A stretch of DNA of 25,984 nucleotides from Branchiostoma floridae (GCF_000003815.2 NW_023365852.1:1-25984); one strand, 5' to 3'. Numbered from the stretch's first letter, positions 10,875-20,706 are shown. Notes: generated by a model not told the origin, from the sequence alone. Made by a program: numbers and translations.

Positions 10875-10956
10875 GTAAGTCAGAAGTTGTTCATCGAAAA
10901 GTTGCGATTGTTTTAGATGGCGTTTCATATCACTTAGTAGAAGAGGATTATTTGTG

Positions 10957-11064
10957 TTGGTAGATATTGTATATATTTCATGTATATGTCAATTGTTGTT
11001 TTGTTGCAACCTGTACCCAGTGAGTACGTATGTACAATAAAGGCCTTCATTCCTTCATTACAAC
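10957..11064 (+). mobile_element. Possible 3' end of a non-LTR retrotransposon
   Basis: An AT-rich stretch ends in GTACAATAAAGGCCTTCATT followed by CCTTCATT. An AATAAA-type signal directly followed by a short CATTC-like tandem tail is common at the 3' ends of CR1/L2-like elements in lancelet-type genomes. There is no coding sequence with it, so this is a resemblance only. Confidence 0.35.
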
Positions 11065-11217
11065 ATTTCATATCTAAATCATTGCAAGCGAGGTATCAAA
11101 ACCGGGCAGTTCTGCTGTAGTACCCAGAAAAGCCGCCAGGAATCTAATAATTTCTTCATTTGGCAAAAAAATATTTACACATGAAATGGACATCAACTAT
11201 GTACGCCGATGCAACTC

Positions 11218-11318
11218 AGCGCGTTGGAACGTGGAAGGCGCGTTGGTTAACCCGAACGGTATGACCTTAAACTTGTAGAAACCACGACCAGTGCTGAACG
11301 CCGACTTTTTGAGAAGAT
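11218..11318 (-). pseudogene. Ty3/Gypsy reverse-transcriptase fragment
   Basis: On the minus strand about 33 codons read SAFSTGRGFYKFKVIPFGLT followed by NAPSTFQR. This is the well-known RT segment in which a Tyr-x-Phe-x-x-x-Pro-Phe-Gly-Leu core is followed by Asn-Ala-Pro and Phe-Gln-Arg. The similarity stops abruptly on both sides, and no integrase, protease or LTR is present. It is a dead scrap inside an intron of gene 1, opposite to the host gene. Confidence 0.75.
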
Positions 11319-11506
11319 CAATCAGCCAGTATCTACACATGACTTGCCAAGTTATGTTGTTCATGCACACTCTGGCGCAAACGCGCGTACACACTCACTC
11401 ACTCAGTCACTCACTCACACACACTTATGTACAAGTGTAATAATTGAAAGGCATTATGACTGAATTCCGTTAGCTAATAATAATGCCGTGTTTTCTTATT
11501 TTTCAG

Positions 11507-11550
11507 ATGCTACATCGACAATAGGACAGATCCGTGCTTCGATTCAGTAG
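11507..11550 (+). CDS. Gene 1, two-cysteine mini-exon after SEA 3
   Basis: A 44-base exon, phase 2 in (after TTTTTCAG) and phase 1 out (CAGTAG|GTAAAT). It encodes VCYIDNRTDPCFDSV. It has the same length, phases and cysteine spacing as the mini-exon at 8463, so both descend from one duplicated exon set. Confidence 0.87.
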
Positions 11551-12202
11551 GTAAATTGATAACATGAAAACAACAAAAAACACATGCAGCCACTTGTCGT
11601 TGTAAGTTAAAAACTACAGCTATAACAGCTTCCATTCGAGAGATTTACAGACTCTGAGTTATTGAGTTATTCAAAGCTATACCAGGAGACGGCTTTTTAA
11701 TGATTTATGACCACACCTTTGGGACTATGCTCGTATAATTTTCATGTCAGATCTGTCAATCTTGCAGTATACTGCCCCATTTTTATTCAAAGTAGTCCAT
11801 TGTCTGTTAGTGACCTGCCGGCTATTATACCCCAGTTCAATACAGTCAACGAGCTTTGGCCGAATTTGTGGAAAGCCCAAAGGGCTACGAATTCCAAGAA
11901 AGCCAGGTTTTAGCCTGGAAATGTATCTTCATGCTGCAATGGATAGGACTCAGTGACCCGTGAACATTGGCCTATTCCTAAAACCGCACAGTTATCCACA
12001 GAACACCACCCGTATTGCTGACGAAAATGTCATTTGAAAATTAGACCTTGAAGGATGATAGATTTTTCTTGTGCATAGCAGGGGCATTAGAGCTGGCAGT
12101 CTCGGCAGTGGAGCGCTTTTTTCCGTTACGTGATACTGGCTCTATGAATAACGCGTATTAAGTTGATTGCTTAATGTACTATTTCTGCCTTGATTTGGCC
12201 AG
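11551..12202. other. Intron, nothing recognised
   Basis: A 652-base intron. Open frames around 11707-11956 overlap in two frames and show no domain or codon pattern. No element was recognised. Confidence 0.55.
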
Positions 12203-12315
12203 TTACAAAGCCCCGTCGGTACGCGATACAGCTGTCGAGGCGGGAGTACCACCCGGGCCTGGCCGACTCTACATCGGAGCAATTCACGGAGCTGGAGGAC
12301 GAACTGACCGACACA
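12203..12315 (+). CDS. Gene 1, SEA module 4, first half
   Basis: Exon of 113 bases, phase 1 in (after TTTGGCCAG) and phase 0 out (GACACA|GTAAGT). It encodes RRYAIQLSRREYHPGLADS followed by TSEQFTELEDELTDT, matching the strand-then-helix opening of the other SEA modules. Confidence 0.86.
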
Positions 12316-12597
12316 GTAAGTACTGTGATATACAGTTTTTCTGTTATATACGTTGTCTGACCCTTGCCTCTTCCCTCATGACCTCAATGAAGAGTGGCCT
12401 GAAGACCAATTTGAGCTTTCATGAATAAACAAAGGTTAAGAAAAGAAAACAGTGAAAACTCTCGACTGTGACCACAATGGACAGTTAAACCATTGCTAAT
12501 ATTTAACTGTTTTAAAGAGCAAGTAATCTACTCTATGAACAACAGTAAAGACCACTATTACTAATACTCTTGAACATTCAAATTTGTGTTGTTCAAG

Positions 12598-12794
12598 CTG
12601 TGGAGGTACTACGCCGCGGAAGGATACGCCAAAGACATCCACAGCATCCAGGTGAACGGGTTCTCTCCCGGCCTGATCGCAGACTACACGATAAACCTCC
12701 GCAACGACTCTGCCGTCACAGGCCTGCAGCTACAGAACGCTCTGTGGAGCGCGCAGAAGCATAGCGACCCGCTTGGGCTGGAGCTGGGAACTAC
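12598..12794 (+). CDS. Gene 1, SEA module 4, second half
   Basis: Exon of 197 bases, phase 0 in (after TTGTTCAAG) and phase 2 out (ACTAC|GTAAGA). It encodes LWRYYAAEGYAKDIHSIQV, a strand segment, then VTGLQLQNALWSAQ and DPLGLELGTT. The turn GFSPGLIADY has no Gly-Ser cleavage pair. This module is nearest to the membrane. Confidence 0.9.
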
Positions 12795-12937
12795 GTAAGA
12801 TCCTCGCGTTTAATGAGACCTAATAGAATATACTTTAGTTAGTGTTTTATGAAAGCATACGCATTCTATCATAGCCATACCATTTTTTTGCTATTTGGGG
12901 CAACACATACAGACAGACTGACTTAGACAGACAGACA

Positions 12938-13015
12938 GACACAAACACACACACACATATATATATATATTTATACACACACGCACACACGCACACACAC
13001 AGGCAAACACATAAA
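12938..13015. repeat. CA/TA-rich microsatellite
   Basis: Interrupted (CA)n and (TA)n runs, just left of composite repeat A. Any reading frame across it is low-complexity. Confidence 0.85.
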
Positions 13016-13033
13016 TATATGCGAGTATATAAT

Positions 13034-14473
13034 ACTAGAAAGGCCGACATTTGCTTGAGAGCAAATACAGCATATTTCAGCCATCTCCCTCCTCATGTAA
13101 CAATAGACTGTTCCAAAATCACCCATGTGCAAAAATGGAACACTTCTGCTTAAAATGACTTCTAACTACTAATCACACTTATGAGCAAAAATGAATCTTA
13201 CAAAACCTCCTTCAAGAATGGACTCTTCTAGTGCACCCCTGTAGAAAGGTAAAATAGACGACTCCAAAACCACTTCCGCTAAGTAATGGAATTTTGAATC
13301 ATCAGCCGTCCAAAACCAAATATGAAAAAACTCTGTGCAAGAATCGACTCTTCCTGTTATATCCCTATGTAAATTGGAGCGATCCAAAAATACATCAGCT
13401 AAAATAGGACATCGACATAATCACCAAAGTCCACAAAATGAATTTAAAAGAATACCCCCTTCGTCGAAGAATGGAAACTCCCAGCACACCCTGTTTAAAA
13501 TTGCACAATAGTCCAGAAATACTCACAGTACATGGCCTTTTGTATAATAAGCAACCCAGTTCAAAACTGAATTTTAAAACAGCCCCCCGTGCATGAATGG
13601 ACTCTTCCAGATAATACCAGGCTTGCTGATTGGCTGCCGAATCCTTCTCATGTGCAGTCTTCAGGTGGGGGTCAACTTCCATTCAACAAATGGAATTCGG
13701 AATCATCACCCATGTCCAAAACTGAATTTTTTAAAAATCCCCCCTATGTGCAAAAATGGACTGTCCCAGTAGTAGTCTTATGTCAAGTGGTTCAGTGCAA
13801 AAACACTTCCGCTAAAAAAAACATTGGCATTATCACCAAAGTCTAAAAGTAAATTAAAAAAAACACCCCCTGCCCAACAATGGACTCTTCCAGCAAAATG
13901 AGCTTGCTCATTGGCTGGTCATTAATTGGATTCACCTTGTCCCCCAACCACCTGGATGTCTATGGACTAGGTAGGTAGGTAGATAATTGGATCTACCTGG
14001 CACACCTGTCGCCCTGACACACCAGAATGACCTAGAGGTCGTTGACCTCGGCACTTCAATCTCACATATCCAAAACTCTCCCACAAAAACCTCCTTAAGG
14101 AGCCATTTTGAAGTGATTTATACCACATATTATACATGGATCCTTTGAATAAGTATCTAGAGCACCTCTGTCCCAAATTTCAGGTCATTTGGATGTAATA
14201 CCATAGTACAGGGGGCCAAATTATACAGTTTTGGTCCAAAAGTTGCAATAAAACCTTAATAAAATCATTTAAGGAGCAGATATGAAAAAAATGAAAAAAA
14301 CACATTTTGGTATTGGCCCACTCTACCCTTGTGCCAAATTTCAGGTCATTCGGTCCAGGAACGGCGGAGATGAATCACTTTGAAGATTTGACAGGAGAAA
14401 GAAAGAAAGAAAGAAAGAAAGAAACATTACGAATACAATATATTTCACCATACTATGTATGGCTGAAATATAA
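13034..14473 (+). mobile_element. Composite repeat A (unknown transposon-like element)
   Basis: It starts ACTAGAAAGGCCGACATTTG with an adjacent small hairpin (TTTGCT/AGCAAA) and the phrase ATATTTCAGCCAT. It ends with a near-palindrome around CATACTATGTATGGCTGAA and the complementary phrase ATGGCTGAAATAT. The same two ends are found in reverse orientation at 19916 and 16588 (copy B). Inside it are six degenerate units of about 125 bp (13105-13900). After them comes about 340 bp shared with copy B, with a GAAA microsatellite at 14397-14423. No protein is encoded. The class of element is unknown. Confidence 0.55.
13105..13900 (+). repeat. Degenerate tandem repeat, period about 121-160 bp
   Basis: The phrase AATGGACTCTTCCAG or a near variant recurs near 13213, 13339, 13471, 13592, 13752 and 13878. 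Each is followed by a drifted copy of a segment containing CCAAAA and ATCACC-like words. The array is old satellite-like material inside composite repeat A. Confidence 0.65.
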
Positions 14474-14666
14474 TAAACCTTCTATCTATCTATGTTATAT
14501 ATATATATAACATATGTTGCCTGTGTTCCTTATAACTTTCTTATCCATTATCTTAATTCATTTATCTGTAACCATAACAGTAACTAACAAACGCTACAAC
14601 CCCTGTTAGTCGCACTTCTACTCGATTATGCAGAATAAAAGGAGTTATGAAACATTTTTGTTTCAG

Positions 14667-14740
14667 CTGCTGGCTGGATGAGCCAGCTGAGAAAAACGGC
14701 AGACCGCCATGTCGAACAACCACAGGGACTGTACCTGTAG
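14667..14740 (+). CDS. Gene 1, two-cysteine exon after SEA 4
   Basis: Exon of 74 bases, phase 2 in (after TTTGTTTCAG) and phase 1 out (CTGTAG|GTAAGT). It encodes TCWLDEPAEKNGRPPCRTTT and then GTVPV. The loop between the cysteines is longer than in the other three copies, and the Thr-rich end acts as the short stalk before the membrane span. Confidence 0.87.
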
Positions 14741-14828
14741 GTAAGTACGAAGGTTACTTGCGTCATTGCTGTGGTGGTCTGCCCTCATCATCTCATCATC
14801 TCCATAGAAATCGAGGTCTTGCTTTTCT

Positions 14829-14829
14829 C

Positions 14830-14886
<57 letters not shown>

Positions 14887-14993
14887 TTGTGAGTGCGTGC
14901 GTGTGTGTGTATGTGTATGTGTGTGTATGCGCGCGTGCGTGTGTGTGTGTGTGTGTGTGTACATGCGTGTGTGTGTGTGTGTGTGTGCATGTG
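14829..14993. repeat. GT microsatellite
   Basis: About 165 bp of (GT)n with scattered interruptions (GTTT, GAGTGC, ATGTAT). Reading frames across it in either strand are artefacts of the repeat. Confidence 0.95.
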
Positions 14994-15559
14994 CCAGTCT
15001 CTTATGTTTCTGCATATAGTCTGTATGTCTTTAAGAACCTGTAGATATATTGTGGTGATATAAGCTGCAGTGGAGGGTTTATCATGGCCGCCTGGCGGCT
15101 TCTCTTTGTACTGCTGCAGAGAAGTCAATAAGTGATTACACTAGAAATATTTCAATTTTTCATATGGCTAAGGATATCAAATGGGTGTGTCAAAAACATA
15201 ACATGAAAAACATAGCGACGATTCGATGTATGGCTATAGCATACATATGTGCTATCAAAACATGTTGGCCGGCGGCAAAAAGGTTTGGTCTTTCAATGTA
15301 TTCTTTGTGTTACTGTTTTCATTGTACCTCACAATGTTAGGGCCCTACCGTGCGAAATTCCCTTGGCGACTTTCAATGGAGTTAATAAATGTTGCATGAC
15401 TCTCTTTATTCTCACCTCACCACGTGTAATCATACTTCCTTTCAACGACATCCTTTTAATTTTGTGTCACCGGATCATCGGATTCAAATGATAGGTACGT
15501 CCTGAAAGATAACACTGTTAATAGTGACAACTAAGGGACCGTACAGGTGACAATTACAA

Positions 15560-16090
15560 ATTTTACTATCGATGGGACAAAATAATCCAAGAGGGCACCA
15601 AAAAGGCCACGATAGGTAGGGGATCCTAACGCAGAGGCGGCCATCAGTACAGGTATTTCCTTTAGTTTTCTTGTGCATAAAGGCGGTATATAGACAGCGA
15701 TCTTTAGGGCGCGGTCACATACGCCGTTGGATCGTCCTACAATGTTGATGCCATAGGATTTGTTTTATTTTTGAGCAGGCTGTGACAGAATCAACCACCG
15801 ACAAGGATCTAAGACAGCCTTTTTTGTAGCAAGACAGCTGAACTTTACAGGACACGTTCATGTCTTCCGCTAAAACAGACCCATCTGAGATACGTGGCCG
15901 CGCCCATCATAGAAACTTGTGACATGGTAGGAAATACATGGCTGTGACTTGTGTGCTATTTCAGCGGCCAAACCTCAGGACATCAGCGAGATACTGTGAC
16001 CTGGGCCGATCGGAAAATCAAAAAGGGCCATCAAAAAGGCCAGGTGGTCATTAAGCAGAGGTAGTCATTAGTACAGGCTTTAATAGTTGT
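15560..16090 (+). repeat. Partial tandem duplication around the membrane exon
   Basis: A segment near 15582-15652 (AAAAAGGCCA, then GCAGAGG and AGTACAGG) recurs near 16027-16080. Each copy is followed by an acceptor and the start of the same exon, at 15965 and at 16148. The unit therefore included intron sequence plus the first 40 or so bases of the membrane exon. The stretch 15000-15560 to its left holds nothing recognisable. Confidence 0.7.
15965..16008 (+). pseudogene. Truncated copy of the transmembrane exon (decoy or alternative end)
   Basis: After a good acceptor (GTGCTATTTCAG) the first roughly 40 bases nearly match those of the membrane exon at 16148. In the phase required by gene 1 it reads AAKPQDISEIL and then TGA, against AAEPQDISGLV in the true exon. 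Use of this copy would give a protein without a membrane span. The similarity ends just after the stop, and no donor or clear poly(A) signal follows. It is either a dead duplicate or an alternative last exon; sequence alone cannot tell. Confidence 0.65.
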
Positions 16091-16147
16091 ATGTGCTTAC
16101 CTTACAATATAAGATTCTGACAAGGCGTGACTTATGTGCTGTTCCAG

Positions 16148-16280
16148 CGGCCGAACCCCAGGACATCAGCGGACTAGTGTGGCCGGTGGCGGTGGCGCTC
16201 CTGACTGCCGCCGCTCTCATACCTCTCGCCGCCCTGCTACCCAAGGCGTTCGCCGGAGCTCACCTCCCAGGCCGTGGCAT
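16148..16280 (+). CDS. Gene 1, transmembrane exon
   Basis: Exon of 133 bases, phase 1 in (after GTGCTGTTCCAG) and phase 2 out (GGCAT|GTAAGT). After AAEPQDISG it encodes LVWPVAVALLTAAALIPLAA, a hydrophobic helix long enough to cross the membrane, followed by LLPKAFAGAHLPGRG. The SEA-rich part lies before it and the proline-rich part after it, so gene 1 is a type I membrane protein if a signal peptide lies upstream of the window. Confidence 0.9.
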
Positions 16281-16833
16281 GTAAGTCAATATCTTCATCT
16301 ACATCTAAATCTATCTATTTTATACTGAGCAAAGCCCCTCCTTGGACTTTACGCCCAGGGAGTGATGTGCCCTGGCATGACCAGGTTGAATGAAAATCCA
16401 AAGTTGTACAATATGAACGTTGTTCAAAGACAAGGGAGACACTCACCTTTTTCCTTTACCAAATGTCTTATTCACTGCACTGACATTCCGGTAACTGGAA
16501 GTGAAATGACGTCAGGAGTGAATCAAAGGTGGCAGGAAGAGGGAATTTACCACCGTTACAGTTTAGATAGGGTTGATGGGCCATATTTATATTTCAGCCA
16601 TACATAGTATGGTGAAATATATTGTATTCGTAATGTTTCTTCTTCTTCTTCTTCTCCTGTCAAATCTTCAAAGTGATTCATCTCCGCCGTTCCTGGACCG
16701 AATGAGCTGAAATTTGGCACAGGGGTAGAATGGGCCAATACCTTGATGCTTTTTTCTCAGTTTTTTCATATCTGCCTCTAAAATGATTTTATTGAGATTT
16801 TTTGGTCAATTTTAGACCAAAACTGTATATTTT

Positions 16834-17450
16834 GGCCCCTGTACCCTGGTATTACAACCAAATGAGCTGAAATTTGACAGAGATGTGCCTTAATAATGCC
16901 CCCATATAAATTCGATAACACTTTTGGTGTACAGTACAACAAAATGCTTATTTTTGCGATTTTTTGACCAATTTTTGACCAAAAAAGGACACTTTTGGCC
17001 CCTGTACCCTGGTATTACAACCAAATGAGCTGAAATTTGACAGAGATGTGCCCTGATAATGCCCCCATATAAATTCAATAACACTTTTGGTGTACAGTAC
17101 AACAAAATGCTTATTTTTGCGATTTTTTGACCAATTTTTGACCAAAAAAGGCCACTTTTGGCTCCTGTACCTTGGTATTGCAACCGAATGAGCTGCAATT
17201 TGACACAGATGTGCCTTGATAATCCCTTCATATAAATTCAATAACACTTGTGGTGTACAGTGCAACAAAATGCTTATTTTTGCGATTTTTGGCCAATTTT
17301 TGACCAAAAAAGGACACTTTTGGCACCTGTACCCTGGTATTACAATTAAATGACCTGAAATTTGGTATAGATAGGCATTAGATACTTGGTAACAAGATTC
17401 AAGTCAAACTTTTGACATAAACAACTTTAAAATGATTAATTTTGGCACTT
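16834..17450. repeat. 163-bp tandem repeat, three full units and a partial fourth
   Basis: Units begin at 16834, 16997, 17160 and 17322, each with GGCCCCTGTACCCTGGTATT or a close variant. They share AAATGAGCTGAAATTTGACA and a stretch with GCTTATTTTTGCGAT. Divergence between units is low. The fourth unit changes after about 50 bp into the larger duplicated segment. Confidence 0.88.
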
Positions 17451-18675
17451 TTCTGAGGGGAAATTTGTTTTCTTTTGGCCTCCTGACGTGACCTTCCGTG
17501 ACCCCGCACAGAGCCACACCTGTGCGCGTCAGCCGGAGAGTTAATTGAATCAAAGACCTAGCCAATCAGCGAAGAGGAGGCCAAAGGCTAATTAATCTTC
17601 ATAAGCGGGGCCTCATGATCCCGTATATAGCAGTGTTCCCGCCAGTGGGAGCGAAGCCCGCCTAAGGCTCTCGCATTTTAGACTATTCAGAAGGCTTTAT
17701 ATTGTATCAGTTCTTAGGGGCATATCTATGATAATCGCAGCAGTCACTTAACTTCTCTTCAGGAGTTTAGCGTAACACTATTTCAGGTCAAACCGTCAAA
17801 GGCAACTAAAAACAAACTTTAACGTTACTGAGTTCAACAGTACTTATAACTTGTTATCCGAAGTTGAAACGCTAGCGATGGTATTTTCGCTGCGCTGTTA
17901 GCTCCGTGCGACTGTTGTTGACGGTCTTATAACGGTATATTTTGCACCCCTGTACCCTGGTATGAGTAACATTTGGTATAGATAGGCAAAAGATAGTTGG
18001 TAAAATGATCCAAGTAAAATTTTTGGCATAAAGTACTGTAAAAGGCTTAATTACAGCACTTTTTTTAGGGGAAATTGGTTTTCTTTCGTTCTCCATGCCA
18101 TGACCTTTCGGACGTTCACCCCACAGAGCCGACATCTGCACCTGCGTCTAGCCGGCAGGAAGAGTTAATTCAATTAATGGTTCAGCCAATCAGCGAAGAG
18201 GAAAGCGAAGGCTAATTAATATTCATAAGCGGGACCACACAATACGTTAACTTGAAGACTCAGGCCGTACAGACTTCCCGCCAGGATTTTTTCAAAGCGT
18301 CGGACAGGGGTCCGGGGGCCGCCGAATGTCCCTGGCGGGGTCCAGGGGCAGGGCCACTGTGGGGGCGACCCAGGTGGGCGAAGCCCCCCCGGAAGCTCTT
18401 GCATTTTAGACTATTGAGAAGGCTTCTTTTATCAGTTTTTTTAGGGCCATATCTACGATAATCGTAGCAGTCACTTCTCTTCAGCAGTTTGACTTTAAAA
18501 TATTTCGGGTCAAAGCTTCAAAGACAACTAAAACCTCATAAACAACAAACTTTACTTAGCTCAACAGTATACAAAAATATTGTACGGGTTGCCATCCTTA
18601 GTTGAAGCGCTTATTTATAGCGCTAGTATCTTCGCTGCGCCGTTAGCCGCCGTGCGACTTTTGTTGACGGTCTGA
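17322..18675. repeat. Diverged tandem duplication, units of about 600 and 720 bp
   Basis: Copy 1 (about 17322-17935) and copy 2 (about 17945-18675) share, in order, CTGTACCCTGGTAT, ATAGATAGGCA, AGCCAATCAGCGAAGAGGA, GCATTTTAGACTATT and TGTTGACGGTCT. Copy 2 has about 97 extra GC-rich bases (18289-18390) flanked by CCAGG on both sides, so copy 1 may have lost them by deletion between short direct repeats. No coding function is seen. Confidence 0.8.
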
Positions 18676-20084
18676 TATCCCTACGTCGCCGCCTCGCTGA
18701 TATTCCCACGGACATTTTTCACGAAAAATACCCAGCAAAAACGCTGTTCTGCGTCAAATTCTATTCTATAAAACATGTGGGACTCAGTGTTACAGTCTAA
18801 ATATTTTGTAGAAGCACCGCTGTAGGAAAGAAGGTCCAAGCAATGTAAAACATCACGTAGCATGAAGTTCGCTGTCAACTGGCACACAGCACATGACTGT
18901 TTGAAACTCTAAGTCTAATCAACAGCCGTGTTTGATTGATAGCCGGCGGTCCTTTGATAAAGTCGGCGAAAGGTGCGTTAGTTAGAAAATCTGCGTTTAG
19001 TTTTGATACGTAATTATAAGTTAGACAGTGGCGAGAATGATTATTTTCTCATCAATATTTCTCTTCAGAATTATTTGAACTTAATTGTACATCTAAACAA
19101 TTGGCTTACCTGTGCAATGTTTATATGATTAATGATCAGTGTACTGAAATCATGTGTAACGTATGGCTCCTAGTCAATAGATCAGCATTTTCTCTATAGT
19201 GACCACCTGTCTATAGTGGCCACATTTCCTAGTGCTGTTGTTGTTTGACATAAACTTTGAACATTTAAATTGTAAGTAACTTTAAACTGCCAGAGTTTCA
19301 GCCCAATAAAACACTCTCAGCGCCAGGGTATGAACAGACTGACCAGACAGACGAAAATAAATCCTCGAACAAGGTTCAATCGTATCTTCCGGGTCTGGCA
19401 GGAAGTTGTTAAACGAAAATAGAATAGGCTCGATGGCTGATTGCATACAAAGTAAAACAGTTTAACAGTTTTACAGCTTGAAGAAAACAAACGCTCCTAC
19501 AGTACCTGCACCTGCTTGATAATTATTAAATCGTATGCCCTACTTGAATAAAAAAAGTTCACTGCAATAATAAATGTACCCACATCACAAGGAGCTTATA
19601 CTTTTTTAAACTTACACCTAGTTATCGTACTGAAAATTGTTAATGACATTACATGAAGTCATTCAACAATTTTCAGCCATGATGAAAATTTTCTGAATGG
19701 AAGGTGTGATTATTGTCATTTTCTGAAAAATAGAAGCAAGCTCTGTTTTTACCTGGAATCAATTCACAATACCAGTCCACTTTGGGGGATAATGCACTGT
19801 TAATATGATGTTCCATTTTTGCGCAGGGGTGATTTGGAACAGTCCAATGTTGCGTGGGAAGGGGTATGGCTGAAATATGCTGTATTTGCTCTTAAGCAAA
19901 TGTCGGCCTTTCTAGTTACAGCCTGTGCTATCAACTCGAGTACAATCTATGAGATGCTAATCCTATATATCTATAGACACTTTACCGCCCTAAAGAGTTT
20001 CCTACTACTAACACAATTATGGTAAGTCCAATTTCAATTGGGATTCAGACGATGAAATCACACTTTCATACCTTTGGTCAACAG

Positions 20085-20232
20085 CTATTCGCCGAAGAAC
20101 CAGCTCTACATCCCGAAAGACAAGATGTACAAAGGGTTTGACATCGGCGGGAAAGGCGGGGTGCAGGTTCGGCGGTACCTGCCAGGAAGGGAGGCGGGGC
20201 TACACTCCGAGGCACTGGGGCGGTTCGACAAG
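20085..20232 (+). CDS. Gene 1, juxtamembrane cytoplasmic exon
   Basis: Exon of 148 bases, phase 2 in (after TTTGGTCAACAG) and phase 0 out (GACAAG|GTAACA). It encodes YSPKNQLYIPKDKMYKGFD, a Gly-rich turn, then VQVRRYLPGREAGLHSEALG and RFDK. It is basic, has several tyrosines and is hydrophilic, as expected just inside the membrane. The phase fits both neighbours. Part of the exon is duplicated downstream at 20280. Confidence 0.86.
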
Positions 20233-20279
20233 GTAACATAGATAGGGCAAGACATAGCGGGCTGGGTGGGGAGGGGGTC

Positions 20280-20436
20280 ATGAAGAAAGGGCTTGACATC
20301 GGCGGGAAGGCAGCCGCAAGGTTGGGAAGGGAGGGGTGCAGGTGCGGCGGTATCTGTCCGGTAGGGAGGCGGGGCTACACTCGGAGGCGCTGGGACGGTT
20401 CGACAAGGTAACCTACCGTTGGGGTGGGGAGGGGAC
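20280..20436 (+). pseudogene. Frameshifted duplicate of the juxtamembrane exon
   Basis: A tandem copy of 20125-20279, with a period of about 155 bp. It keeps TTGACATCGGCGGGAA, GGGAGGCGGGGCTACACTC and the donor GACAAG|GTAACC. It carries about 20 extra bases in the middle, which breaks the frame relative to the original. The original acceptor region is not included in the copy. A third fragment begins at 20437 (ATGTACAAAGG) and stops after a few bases. Confidence 0.75.
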
Positions 20437-20439
20437 ATG

Positions 20440-20706
20440 TACAAAGGTACAATATAGCCCCATACTTTGCCCTAGCCTTTTCTGAAGCTGTAAGGGTAGT
20501 GGGTTGTTATCCATTGTTTCAAGGACACGGCATCGGGAGGCGTAACCCATACCTCTCCTTTTACCTCCTCAACATAAGACATGCACCCATTTTTACACAT
20601 GAGAAAAGTCGTTGGATTCTTTCCCGATGGCGCTGAATCGGTGGCATCCTGGATTCCAACCCAGGATCTCTGGGTCGATCACCCTGTAGTTACACCATAC
20701 GAGCCC
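20440..20706 (-). mobile_element. tRNA-derived SINE (candidate)
   Basis: On the minus strand 20706-20640 looks like a decayed tRNA: an A-box-like TGGTGTAACTACAGGG, then GATCCTGGGTTGGAATCC with a B-box-like core. About 200 bp of non-coding body follow, including GCCGTGTCCTTG and ACAACCCAC, which resemble the TGTCCTTGGGCAAGG core found in many deuterostome SINEs. The arms do not pair as in a working tRNA. Family assignment is tentative. Confidence 0.5.

Larger units (their letters stand above)
16588..19916 (-). mobile_element. Composite repeat B (inverted relative of A)
   Basis: Read on the minus strand it has the same opening as copy A (ACTAGAAAGGCCGACATTTG, with AGCATATTTCAGCCAT) and the same closing near-palindrome. 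A shared 3' part of about 300 bp lies at 16588-16880, where the microsatellite is GAA rather than GAAA. Between these ends lie three and a half 163-bp tandem units, two diverged copies of a 600-720 bp segment, and about 1.1 kb of AT-rich DNA (18690-19800) in which nothing was recognised. It fills most of the 3.8-kb intron after the membrane exon. Confidence 0.55.

Noticed and set aside
14771-15128. Open frames over the GT microsatellite on both strands
   Set aside because: Cys/Val and Thr/His dipeptide runs produced by the dinucleotide repeat.
16890-17307. Two overlapping minus-strand frames with internal repeats
   Set aside because: They are translations of the 163-bp non-coding tandem units. 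The same stretch is open in two frames, and the protein resembles nothing known.
18216-18461. GC-rich open frames near the CCAGG-flanked block
   Set aside because: Pro/Gly-rich readings of a GC-rich repeat segment present on both strands; they are part of the larger duplicated repeat.
20640-20706. A possible second tRNA gene on the minus strand
   Set aside because: A- and B-box-like words are present, but acceptor and anticodon stems do not pair and a SINE-like body follows, so it is called a SINE head instead.
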